Of a stretch of 13,108 bases of DNA, positions 1 through 6,294 are shown in pieces. The notes beneath the pieces are model-generated. The model saw only the letters and a program-made list of their open reading frames with translations. It was not told the origin of the DNA and searched no databases. How positions within the stretch are numbered: position 1 is the stretch's first letter; each line of letters starts with the position of its first letter. The DNA comes from Candidatus Gastranaerophilales bacterium (GTDB taxonomy: Bacteria > Cyanobacteriota > Vampirovibrionia > Gastranaerophilales > Gastranaerophilaceae). Position numbers and translations under genes: made by a program. Location of the stretch: contig CANQZO010000024.1 in NCBI GenBank assembly GCA_947628355.1, forward strand, positions 1 through 13,108. Direction: 5' to 3'.

Positions 1-495
1 AGGCTTTATCATTATTTGTGCCACAACCTGACCTACAAAAGAGCTTGCTACATTAGACAGTGCTTCAGCGCCCGATACATCCATTAATTTATTTACTATT
101 CTGCCGAAAAATGCTACTACTCTTTGCATTATTCCGTAATAATACAATATATTCACAAGTATCATCATAAATATAAGCGCGGGAATTAACTTCATTGCAA
201 ACATAAACGCTTTATCCCCGAATATTTCTCTTAATATTTCGGGGCTGTTTGATAGCGGACCAAAGACAAAATCGGCTCCCTCGTTGGCAAATTCAAGTAT
301 TTTTTCAACAAATCTGCCTATATATTCAAACATTAATTTGCCCGGTTCAAATTTTAATATAAATACCGCAAGCAGGAATTGCAATATTAATCCTACTATT
401 ATTGTTTTATAGTTTATTGCCTTTTTATTGTTAGACATAAAATAAGCAATTAATAACATTGCTATAATTCCGAGTATTCCAAATAAAATATTCAT
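1..495 (-). CDS. CNT-family (NupC-like) nucleoside transporter, C-terminal part outside window
   Basis: Partial gene: 165 codons are visible from ATG at 495 to the window edge, open throughout, and the rest of a roughly 400-residue family lies beyond base 1. Concentrative nucleoside transporters import nucleosides across the inner membrane with Na+ or H+. The translation has a hydrophobic first helix (about residues 3-20), a second (about 24-42), then the typical stretch FANEGADFVFGPL (residues 83-95), a hydrophobic segment near 112-138, and MSGAEA-like DVSGAEA (near 135-141). The hairpin motif normally read as GQTEAPLLIKP is here GQVVAQIMIKP (residues 155-165): the Gln is kept (Q156) but the Thr-Glu pair that contacts the nucleobase in Vibrio CNT is Val-Val (157-158). 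Family assignment is firm; substrate is uncertain because of that change. A Shine-Dalgarno AAGGA sits 7 bases before the ATG. Confidence 0.88.
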   Translation of the reverse strand, partial: MNILFGILGIIAMLLIAYFMSNNKKAINYKTIIVGLILQFLLAVFILKFEPGKLMFEYIGRFVEKILEFANEGADFVFGPLSNSPEILREIFGDKAFMFAMKLIPALIFMMILVNILYYYGIMQRVVAFFGRIVNKLMDVSGAEALSNVASSFVGQVVAQIMIKP

Positions 496-522
496 ATAAA
501 AATCCTTACTTTCAGTATTTTA

Positions 523-551
523 ATCATACTATAAATTTGAATTTCTATAAA
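523..551 (-). promoter_or_regulatory. Candidate promoter of the CNT transporter gene
   Basis: On the minus strand a TTTATA -35-like hexamer (546-551) and TATGAT (523-528) are separated by 17 bases, ending 27 bases before the start codon. The -35 matches only 4 of 6 consensus positions in a very AT-rich intergenic region, so this is a weak call. Confidence 0.35.
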
Positions 552-605
552 ATGTTAACCCGTTATTCAATATAAAAAATTAACATTGCATTGTAAAATT
601 ACGGT

Positions 606-1754
606 ATGAAAAAAATTATAATATTGTTTCTTTTAATGATTTTATGTTTTCCTGCATTTTGCTCGGAAAATAATTCCGAAATCCAATTTATTTATATAAA
701 CGGGTCCAATAATAACGATAAAAAAATGAAAAAATGGTTTTATGACGGGATGAATAAAATGCATAAAAATATGCTCAGTGCATTTAATAATTCAAAATTC
801 ATTCATACCGTACTTTTGGAAAACGATAAATATAAAATATCATACTTTCCGGAAGCATTTTTCTGGGGTGATAAAAGTAATGCTCAAATAAGAGCAGTAG
901 ACGCTGATTTAAAAACAACAAAGGTTTTTTCGCCGAAGATTGCTCAAAAAGTAAGAGCAATGTTAGCATATTACGTACATGACGCAATTTGGGTTTCTCA
1001 TTATCGAAATATGCACCCGATTGTTGATGATTTGCATAAGCAGGTTATAAAAAATTATAAGCAGGGAAAACCTGTTATTTTGCTTGGCTACAGTGCAGGC
1101 GCTTTTATTTCTTATGAGTATCTTTTTACAAAACTACCATACATTAATACGGAAAATTATTTTATTTCTTCATATAAATCAAATGATTTAATTAAATTTA
1201 TAAAAAAACAAAAATGTAATAATACATGTATAGACGCTTTGACTGAGGCACATCTTGCAATATACGGGGCTGACGGCAGGCTTATACCTGCGGTGCAAAA
1301 CGATATTTTTTTTGAACAATATTTAAAGTTAGGTGATTACACAAAAAAATACTGCACTCCAAATGGCGCAGTTAAAGGGATAATAAATTTTGCAAGTCCG
1401 CTTTTGCTATTTTATTCTGATTTAAACAGCCCCGATAACCCTATGACGTACTATAACAAACTTTTATACAAATACCTGCTTGAAAATAATATGTTCTGGC
1501 TGACGGTTAATTATTCCGACGACCCTATGGGATATCCCGTTGCTGAAAATATGTCATATTATGATTTAAAAAATAAAGAAATATTAAATATTCGCTCTCG
1601 TAAAGGATTTGTATTCAGTAAAGCCGAAGAAAAAAGCAGACGAACATTTTTAGGCGCCCATACTTCTTACTGGTCAACTTCAAAAAGGTTTTCAAAACTG
1701 GTGGTAAAAGCATTTGAGCAGGGATACAATTTATATAACGATAATGATTTGTAA
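606..1754 (+). CDS. Exported alpha/beta-hydrolase-like protein, function unknown
   Basis: The 382-residue product begins with an export signal (charged MKK, hydrophobic core residues 4-18, small residues near 17-20), so it probably acts in the periplasm or outside the cell. Cys19 is preceded by PAF, a poor lipobox, so lipidation is unlikely. After a hydrophobic strand and turn (IQFIYINGSN, 26-35) comes the nucleophile elbow LLGYSAGAF (159-167), a G-x-S-x-G motif with Ser163 as likely nucleophile. NFASP (261-265) resembles the strand after the lid in lipases, and His352 in GAHTSYW, with Asp305 or Asp306 in YSDDP, could complete a catalytic triad. These residues suggest a serine hydrolase (lipase, esterase or acyltransferase), but I do not recognise the subfamily or substrate. 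The gene stands alone and ends at a strong terminator. There is no clear Shine-Dalgarno before the ATG; the start is chosen because it begins the signal peptide exactly. Confidence 0.8.
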   Translation: MKKIIILFLLMILCFPAFCSENNSEIQFIYINGSNNNDKKMKKWFYDGMNKMHKNMLSAFNNSKFIHTVLLENDKYKISYFPEAFFWGDKSNAQIRAVDADLKTTKVFSPKIAQKVRAMLAYYVHDAIWVSHYRNMHPIVDDLHKQVIKNYKQGKPVILLGYSAGAFISYEYLFTKLPYINTENYFISSYKSNDLIKFIKKQKCNNTCIDALTEAHLAIYGADGRLIPAVQNDIFFEQYLKLGDYTKKYCTPNGAVKGIINFASPLLLFYSDLNSPDNPMTYYNKLLYKYLLENNMFWLTVNYSDDPMGYPVAENMSYYDLKNKEILNIRSRKGFVFSKAEEKSRRTFLGAHTSYWSTSKRFSKLVVKAFEQGYNLYNDNDL

Positions 1755-1783
1755 AATAAAGAGGGCATTTGCCCTCTTTTTTA
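1755..1783. terminator. Bidirectional intrinsic terminator
   Basis: A perfect 6-bp GC-rich stem, gagggc (1761-1766) and gccctc (1771-1776) with loop attt, is flanked by an A-rich run upstream and a T run (1777-1782) downstream. It can therefore end transcription from both the plus-strand hydrolase gene and the convergent minus-strand gene, whose stop codon lies at its edge. Confidence 0.9.
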
Positions 1784-2323
1784 TTGTTTAGATTTTAATT
1801 CTTTTATTTGACTGTCATATTTAAAAATTGCTGCATCTCTTTGACTGATTAATTCATCTTTTTCTTTGGTTAATGTGTATATTTTATTTTGTTTTTGAGT
1901 TTCATTTAATGTTGTTGATACCTCGGCAGCTTTAATTTTTGCATTTATATCTTTAATTCTTGAATTATATGCTGATTTAATTCCTTTTTTTTCATTTTTA
2001 AGGGTTCTGATTTGGGATTTTGTTTCTAATTCCGATAATGTTACGGGTTTATTGGGATTAAGATTGTCAAATATATTTTTTGTTCCCTCAACGGTTTTAT
2101 CGGTTAAATCTTTAGTTGTGCTGACTGTCTTTTTGTATCCTTTTTTTGTTGCTTTAACTGTTTTCTTTGTAATATTTTTTGTAGCGCTCACTGTTTTATC
2201 GGTTGCATCTTTAACTGCTTCTGCTGCTTTGGATGATTTTGTTGTTTCTGCGCAATATACTTGATGTCCGATTAAATTAATACATAATGCGGTTACTGCG
2301 ATTAAAAATAATATTTTTTTCAT
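1781..2323 (-). CDS. Exported Lys/Thr-rich protein with four 11-residue helical repeats
   Basis: A 180-residue protein with an N-terminal export signal (hydrophobic residues 4-18; possible cleavage after VYCA at 25, or lipidation at Cys24, neither ideal). Residues 42-85 are four consecutive 11-residue units starting at D42, K53, K64 and D75, each with the pattern [DK]KTV-x-x-TK-x-x-x (for example DKTVSATKNIT, KKTVKATKKGY). An 11-residue period is typical of amphipathic helices in LEA group 3 proteins, apolipoproteins and synuclein-like proteins that lie on membranes. A Pro/Asn linker (86-95) follows, then a charged heptad-like coiled coil (about 98-180). Function is not recognised; a role at a membrane or cell-wall surface is inference. 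The start is well supported by AAAGGAGG (2329-2336) at good spacing. Confidence 0.78.
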   Translation of the reverse strand: MKKILFLIAVTALCINLIGHQVYCAETTKSSKAAEAVKDATDKTVSATKNITKKTVKATKKGYKKTVSTTKDLTDKTVEGTKNIFDNLNPNKPVTLSELETKSQIRTLKNEKKGIKSAYNSRIKDINAKIKAAEVSTTLNETQKQNKIYTLTKEKDELISQRDAAIFKYDSQIKELKSKQ

Positions 2324-2337
2324 TAATGCCTCCTTTA

Positions 2338-2372
2338 ATTATACTTTAGCTTGTAAAGTATAGTCATGTCAA
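2338..2372 (-). promoter_or_regulatory. Promoter/operator region with 9-bp inverted repeat upstream of the 11-mer-repeat gene
   Basis: On the minus strand a perfect TTGACA (2367-2372) and a perfect TATAAT (2338-2343) are 23 bases apart, too far for an ordinary sigma-70 promoter; TAAAGT (2343-2348) at 18 bases is an alternative -10. The gap contains a perfect 9-bp inverted repeat, TATACTTTA (2340-2348) and TAAAGTATA (2354-2362), with loop GCTTG. It looks like an operator, or a hairpin if transcribed. The exact transcription start cannot be fixed by eye. Confidence 0.5.
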
Positions 2373-2408
2373 TAAAAAAGCCTCTTAATTTAAGAGGCTT
2401 TTTATTAA
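2371..2408 (-). terminator. Intrinsic terminator after the exported coiled-coil gene
   Basis: A perfect 10-bp stem, AAGCCTCTTA (2378-2387) and TAAGAGGCTT (2391-2400) with loop att, is followed on the minus strand by a T run (complement of 2372-2379). It lies 18 bases beyond the stop codon at 2419 and separates that gene from the promoter of the next minus-strand gene. T residues on the plus side make it potentially bidirectional. Confidence 0.88.
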
Positions 2409-2418
2409 TTTTTATCAA

Positions 2419-2865
2419 TTAGTTTTTAAAAGAATTTTTAAAACTGTTTATTGCATCTTGTCTTTGTTTATTTCTTGCGGCCGCGTCTGCCTTTTGTTTC
2501 GCTTGTTGGTTTTTTATATCAGTTTGCGTCTTTTTTAAATCGTTTTTAACTGCTTCCTGTTGGCTTTTAATATTTTGTTTTGTTTTTTCGATATCATTTT
2601 TTACGGCATCTTGTTTTGCTTTCATTTCTTTTTCTCTTTGAGCTTTTTTTTCTGCTGCTGCTTTTTGATTTTGTTCATGCTTAGCTTCTAAATCTTTTTG
2701 TTTTTGTTCAAGTTCTTTCATTTTCTTTGATAATACAGATTCTTCAGCAGAAGAATTTATTTTTACGGTTGGTTTTGTAACTGTTACTGTTGCTGCGTTT
2801 GCTATATTAGTATAAGCTAAACCTACTACAGCTGCTAATGCTATTGTTAATAATGCCTTTTTCAT
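2419..2865 (-). CDS. Exported Lys/Gln/Ala-rich coiled-coil protein
   Basis: The 148-residue product has a textbook signal peptide (MKK, hydrophobic 4-18, cleavage after ANA at residue 24 or 25), giving a periplasmic or secreted mature protein of about 124 residues. From residue 40 to the end it is an almost uninterrupted charged helix rich in K, Q, A and E. Residues 87-122 contain two copies of an 18-residue unit (AVKNDIEKTKQNIKSQQE, then AVKNDLKKTQTDIKNQQA). It could be a Skp/OmpH-like periplasmic helper or a structural spacer, but no family motif is visible. AAGGAG (2875-2880) supports the ATG. It starts 21 bases after the AsmA-like gene, so the two are probably cotranscribed, and it ends at an intrinsic terminator. 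Confidence 0.78.
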   Translation of the reverse strand: MKKALLTIALAAVVGLAYTNIANAATVTVTKPTVKINSSAEESVLSKKMKELEQKQKDLEAKHEQNQKAAAEKKAQREKEMKAKQDAVKNDIEKTKQNIKSQQEAVKNDLKKTQTDIKNQQAKQKADAAARNKQRQDAINSFKNSFKN

Positions 2866-2886
2866 TTTTTAATTCTCCTTTTTTAA

Positions 2887-3477
2887 TTATTTTATATTTA
2901 CGTGTGAAAAATAAAATTGTGATAAAAATTCTTTTACTTCTTCTTTAGAGTATGTATTTTCTCTTATGAATTTTTCTTTAAATGTTGTTGGACCTATATA
3001 TTTAATATCAAAGTTTTTAACTGTTACATCACCGGGGATTATGGTAATTGATTTTTTGCCGAATAGTTCAGAGTTAAATGCGCCGGGTAAAAATGCTAAT
3101 TTGTTTTCACCGTTTGCTAAAATCTGGTCTTCATATTTTATGTTTTTCAAATATAAAGATTTAATATCAAATTTATTTCCGAATAAAGCTCCAAGTGTAG
3201 AGGTTAATTCAATATTTCTTGCATAAAACAGCGGTTGATTATCTATATATCTGAGTTCCAAATTTTTTACAATTATTATTGTTTTAAGATTAGGTTTTAT
3301 TTTGTATTGTACCGAATCTACAGTAGTTATAAGGCTGGTGGCATCGTAGCATTTTTGTTCAAAATCTTTAATATTAAAAGAACTTGTTTTTATTGCGGGA
3401 ATTATACTTATAAATGCTGCATATACAAGTAAAATAGCTGCAATTACAATCATAATTGTATTTTTATAATTTGACAT
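2887..3477 (-). CDS. AsmA-like membrane-anchored protein, short form
   Basis: A 196-residue protein with one N-terminal membrane helix (about 8-28) and a short cytoplasmic tip. The rest, starting SSFNIKDFEQK (32-42), resembles the beginning of AsmA/TamB-type envelope proteins: a short helix, then paired beta-strand segments such as IIIVKNLELRYID (67-79) and FDIKSLYLKNIKYE (103-116). AsmA-family proteins are usually 600 residues or longer and bridge the periplasm, affecting outer-membrane lipid balance; only the start domain is present here. It does not look broken: the stop is followed after 9 bases by the Shine-Dalgarno of the next gene, itself a complete exported protein. AAAGG precedes the ATG by 8 bases. 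Family assignment is from fold pattern and is moderately sure; a role in envelope lipid or outer-membrane homeostasis is inference. Confidence 0.7.
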   Translation of the reverse strand: MSNYKNTIMIVIAAILLVYAAFISIIPAIKTSSFNIKDFEQKCYDATSLITTVDSVQYKIKPNLKTIIIVKNLELRYIDNQPLFYARNIELTSTLGALFGNKFDIKSLYLKNIKYEDQILANGENKLAFLPGAFNSELFGKKSITIIPGDVTVKNFDIKYIGPTTFKEKFIRENTYSKEEVKEFLSQFYFSHVNIK

Positions 3478-3579
3478 ACTGATTACCTTTCTTTTTTAAC
3501 GACTATATTATAATATCATATATTTTTAAAATAAACATTAAATTCTTTACATTCAAAATGAAATCAGTAAGATATAAAT
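3478..3579. promoter_or_regulatory. Divergent intergenic region between the AsmA-like gene and an exported protein gene
   Basis: Toward the minus strand there is TATAAT (complement of 3507-3512) with only a weak TTTATT (3530-3535) 17 bases upstream, plus an AAAGG ribosome site. Toward the plus strand TTTACA (3546-3551) and TATAAA (3573-3578) lie 21 bases apart, and the latter nearly touches the ATG at 3580, so the plus promoter is unclear. No palindrome or terminator is visible. Confidence 0.4.
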
Positions 3580-4170
3580 ATGAGAAATTTTATTATAATA
3601 ATTTTAATATTACTTGTTTGTCCTTTAATTGTGAATGCGGAAGAAAAGTCATCATCAAGTTATTGGGGGGACAATACGGAGGTATTTAATAAAGGATTTG
3701 AAAATCAAAAGCCCGTATCGGATTCAAAGCTGCAAAAAACAATAGAAATGTTAAAAGAGCGCAATCGGACAAAAAAGGAAAAAAAGTTTAAAAGTCAGAT
3801 AACTCCTATAACTCACGGATATGATGAGGAGCATTTAAAAGATTTTGTTCAATCGCAGGACCCTGATAACGAATTAAGCCAAACTTTAACAGTAATGATA
3901 CCTATGAGAGCATACTCTGATGACGGAATATACATAAATCCGGGGTATTATAAATTATCTTGTCATAAGATTGCGAAGGATGAGTATGTTTTGGAATTAT
4001 CGCAAGGCACTAAGCGGATTTTAACCGTTAAAGCAGTACAGACTCAGCAGGATTTGGAGCAGGAGAGTATTTCTTTCTGTAATGCTGAAATTATAGATAA
4101 CGGAAGAATAAGGCTGATGTATGGAAGTATAGACCTTAATCTTGTAGGGTATTTATACTTTGATGAGTAA
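3580..4170 (+). CDS. Exported protein of unknown function
   Basis: A 196-residue protein with a clear signal peptide (hydrophobic 3-17, cleavage after VNA at residue 20). The mature part has a low-complexity Ser/Lys-rich region (24-72) that may be a linker, followed by a compact, beta-rich C-terminal domain (about 100-196) with strands such as LTVMIPMRAY (103-112) and INPGYYKLSCHK (119-130). Two cysteines (C128, C167) lie in this domain and could form a disulfide in the periplasm. No family is recognised. No Shine-Dalgarno is evident; the start is chosen because the signal peptide begins there. The gene converges on nifS with only 2 bases between the stop codons and no terminator between them, so antisense overlap of the transcripts is likely. 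Confidence 0.75.
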   Translation: MRNFIIIILILLVCPLIVNAEEKSSSSYWGDNTEVFNKGFENQKPVSDSKLQKTIEMLKERNRTKKEKKFKSQITPITHGYDEEHLKDFVQSQDPDNELSQTLTVMIPMRAYSDDGIYINPGYYKLSCHKIAKDEYVLELSQGTKRILTVKAVQTQQDLEQESISFCNAEIIDNGRIRLMYGSIDLNLVGYLYFDE

Positions 4171-4172
4171 AG

Positions 4173-5381
4173 TTAAGCAATACCCTTTCGTTCTTTAAGT
4201 TCTTTTAATTCTTTTTGGAACGGTGAAAGGGCCGTTAATTTATTTACTACTTCGGGCATTTTTTCAATAGTGTAATTTATTTCATCTTCGGTCGTATAAC
4301 GGCTGAGGCTGAACCTGATTGAGCCATGTAATGCGGTAAATGGTACTCCCATCGCTTTTAATACGTGGCTCGGGTCTAAACTTCCCGATGTGCATGCGCT
4401 TCCAGAGCTTGCGCAAATACCTATATCATCTAAATTTAACAGGATTAATTCACCCTCTATATATTCAAAACCTATATTTGTAGTGTTTGGAACTCTGTTA
4501 TAAGCTGAAGAATTTAATCTTGCGTTATATATTTTGGATAAAATTCCGTTTTCAAGTTTATCTCTTAATTCTTTTACTTTTGTAGCTTCATAAGGCAGAG
4601 CGTCCTGTGCAAGCTGAGCGGCTTTTGCAAGTCCTATTATAAAAGGCACATTTTCTGTTCCCGCTCTTTTGCCGTTTTCCTGATGTCCGCCTATAACCAA
4701 AGGTGACAACAGCACTGATGATTTTACATATAATGAGCCAATCCCTTTTGGCGCGTGGAATTTATGCCCCGATATTCCCATCATATCAATATCTGTATTT
4801 TGAACATCAAGTTTTATTTTTCCTGCTGCCTGCACTGCGTCAACATAGACTTTTGTATCTTTATTTATAGATTTTACTTTTTGTGCAATTTCTTCTACGG
4901 GGAAAATTATTCCCGTTTCATTGTTAGCATACATGCACGATACAAGTGCCGTTTTTTCATTAACCGCGGCATAGAGTTCATCGGTATTTAGTTCTCCGTC
5001 TGAATTTACGCCGATATATGTAACATTATAGCCCTCTTTTTCCAGTTGTTTATAGAGGTTTAATACACAGGCATGCTCAACTTTAGTTGTAATTAAATGA
5101 TTTTTGGATTTATCGGCATTAAGAATACCTCTTATCGCCATATTAGCGCTTTCACTGCCCGACGCCGTAAAAAATATTTCTTTTGCACTTCTTGCGCCGA
5201 AGAAATCTTTTATAGTTTCGCGAGCTTCTTTAATAGCACGTTGATTTTTACCGCCGAACTCATATATACTTGACGGATTTCCGTAATACTGCGAAAAATA
5301 CGGAAGCATAACCTCCAATACTTTTTCATCAACTTTTGTAGTTGCATTGTTATCTAAATATATAAGTTTTTTATCTGTCAT
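4173..5381 (-). CDS. nifS: Cysteine desulfurase NifS/IscS
   Basis: Removes sulfur from L-cysteine as an enzyme-bound persulfide and passes it to the scaffold NifU, producing alanine. The 402-residue length fits the family. Visible features are the N-terminal YLDNNATT motif (8-15), TASGSESAN (72-80), catalytic His104 in VEHACV, Asp182 and Gln185 in YVDAVQAAGK, PLP-binding Lys207 in SGHKFH, and the sulfur-carrying Cys330 in SSGSACTSGSLDPSHVL. Positions match E. coli IscS (His104, Lys206, Cys328) almost exactly, so it is a group I enzyme. The gene follows nifU by 3 bases, and the pair forms a dedicated Fe-S assembly operon. The pairing with a three-domain NifU favours the name nifS over iscS. 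There is no local iscR, hscA or hscB. Nothing is missing from the catalytic set. Confidence 0.96.
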   Translation of the reverse strand: MTDKKLIYLDNNATTKVDEKVLEVMLPYFSQYYGNPSSIYEFGGKNQRAIKEARETIKDFFGARSAKEIFFTASGSESANMAIRGILNADKSKNHLITTKVEHACVLNLYKQLEKEGYNVTYIGVNSDGELNTDELYAAVNEKTALVSCMYANNETGIIFPVEEIAQKVKSINKDTKVYVDAVQAAGKIKLDVQNTDIDMMGISGHKFHAPKGIGSLYVKSSVLLSPLVIGGHQENGKRAGTENVPFIIGLAKAAQLAQDALPYEATKVKELRDKLENGILSKIYNARLNSSAYNRVPNTTNIGFEYIEGELILLNLDDIGICASSGSACTSGSLDPSHVLKAMGVPFTALHGSIRFSLSRYTTEDEINYTIEKMPEVVNKLTALSPFQKELKELKERKGIA

Positions 5382-5384
5382 CTT

Positions 5385-6200
5385 TTACACCTGAATAATT
5401 TTAATATTCTCATTAATATGTTCTTTTAACATTGCCTCAACGAAATGAGTAAGAGTTAAATTTGACCTGCTGCAAGACTGGCACCTGCCTGTTAATTTAA
5501 CTTTTATTTCATTTTCATCAACATCAATTAATTCAATATCACCGCCGTCTTTCCTTAATTCAGGCGAGATATATTTTTCAATAATATTATTAATTTTAAT
5601 AATCATTTGAGTTTTTGTTAATTTAGGTGCTTCTTGAAAATTATTGTTAACAGAGTCAAGTATTTCTTGAATTCTACCTCTGCATTTACCGCAAGCACCG
5701 CCTGCTTTAGTATAGTTGGTAACTTCATCAACCGTTTTTAAGTTATTTGTTTTTATTTCATTTTCCAAAAACGATTTTGAAATATCAAAACACTTGCAAA
5801 TGATTTCTTCATCCGCATTAGTTTTAACATCTTCATGATAATAGTTAGCGATAGCGGCTTCAAGCGCCTCATGCCCCATAACAGAGCAGTGCATTTTCTC
5901 GGGCGGCAGTCCGCCGAGAGCTTCTGCTATTTGCTTATTAGTGAGTTTGCGTGCCTCATCAATGTGTTTACCTATAATCATTTCTGTCATTATACTGGAG
6001 CTTGCGACAGCGCTTCCGCAACCGAATGTTTGGAATTTTGCATCTGTTATAATTCCGTTCTTATCAACTTTTAAATATAATTTAAGCATATCTCCGCAAG
6101 ATAGAGAGCCTGCTTCGCCTATTGCATCGGCATTTTCTATTGAACCCGCATTCCTTGGGTTTCTGTAGTGATCCATAACTGTTTCTGAATAATTCCACAT
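5385..6200 (-). CDS. nifU: Three-domain Fe-S cluster scaffold NifU
   Basis: Builds Fe-S clusters from sulfur delivered by NifS and passes them to apo-enzymes. The 271 residues contain all three classic domains: an IscU-like domain (1-125) with Cys35, Cys61, Cys105 and the Asp37 of the CGD motif; a central permanent [2Fe-2S] domain of the BFD type (about 133-180) with Cys135, Cys137, Cys170 and Cys173; and a C-terminal Nfu domain (about 196-271) with the CxxC pair Cys240/Cys243. Cysteine positions match Azotobacter NifU closely up to residue 173, while the linker before the Nfu domain is shorter. No nitrogenase genes are seen, so it more likely serves as the general assembly system, as in Campylobacterota and some anaerobes. 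It is the first gene of the nifU-nifS operon; an AAGGG-like ribosome site lies about 12 bases before the ATG. Confidence 0.96.
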   Translation of the reverse strand: MWNYSETVMDHYRNPRNAGSIENADAIGEAGSLSCGDMLKLYLKVDKNGIITDAKFQTFGCGSAVASSSIMTEMIIGKHIDEARKLTNKQIAEALGGLPPEKMHCSVMGHEALEAAIANYYHEDVKTNADEEIICKCFDISKSFLENEIKTNNLKTVDEVTNYTKAGGACGKCRGRIQEILDSVNNNFQEAPKLTKTQMIIKINNIIEKYISPELRKDGGDIELIDVDENEIKVKLTGRCQSCSRSNLTLTHFVEAMLKEHINENIKIIQV

Positions 6201-6294
6201 AATAATCTACCCTTATTCTTTCCACTTCATTATACCGCAAATATAAAAATAAGATTAAAATACATTTTAAATGTTCCTGTGCTATTATAATTTT
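6201..6294. promoter_or_regulatory. Divergent nifU / uracil-DNA glycosylase promoter region
   Basis: On the minus strand a perfect TATAAT (complement of 6229-6234) lies 28 bases before nifU, but the -35 position (6252-6257) reads TAATCT and is poor, which could mean activator dependence. On the plus strand TATAAT (6286-6291) ends only 3 bases before the glycosylase ATG at 6295, too close for normal spacing. I see no IscR- or Fur-like palindrome. Confidence 0.45.

Noticed and set aside
2052..2264. Open frames opposite the repeat, coiled-coil, nifS, nifU, ATP-grasp and glgA genes (for example 799-987, 7275-7685, 8713-9084)
   Set aside because: They lie antisense to well-supported genes, lack ribosome sites and show no recognisable domains.
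2887..3477. Frameshifted fragment of a longer AsmA gene
   Set aside because: The sequence after the stop is a short spacer with the ribosome site of a complete exported protein, with no continuing AsmA-like frame.
4173..6200. Nitrogen-fixation gene cluster
   Set aside because: Only nifU and nifS are present, and these also serve as general Fe-S assembly genes; no nitrogenase gene is seen.
6271..6294. In-frame ATG at 6271 for the uracil-DNA glycosylase
   Set aside because: The eight extra residues are not typical of the family and overlap a TATAAT box; neither start has a ribosome site, so 6295 is a preference, not a proof.
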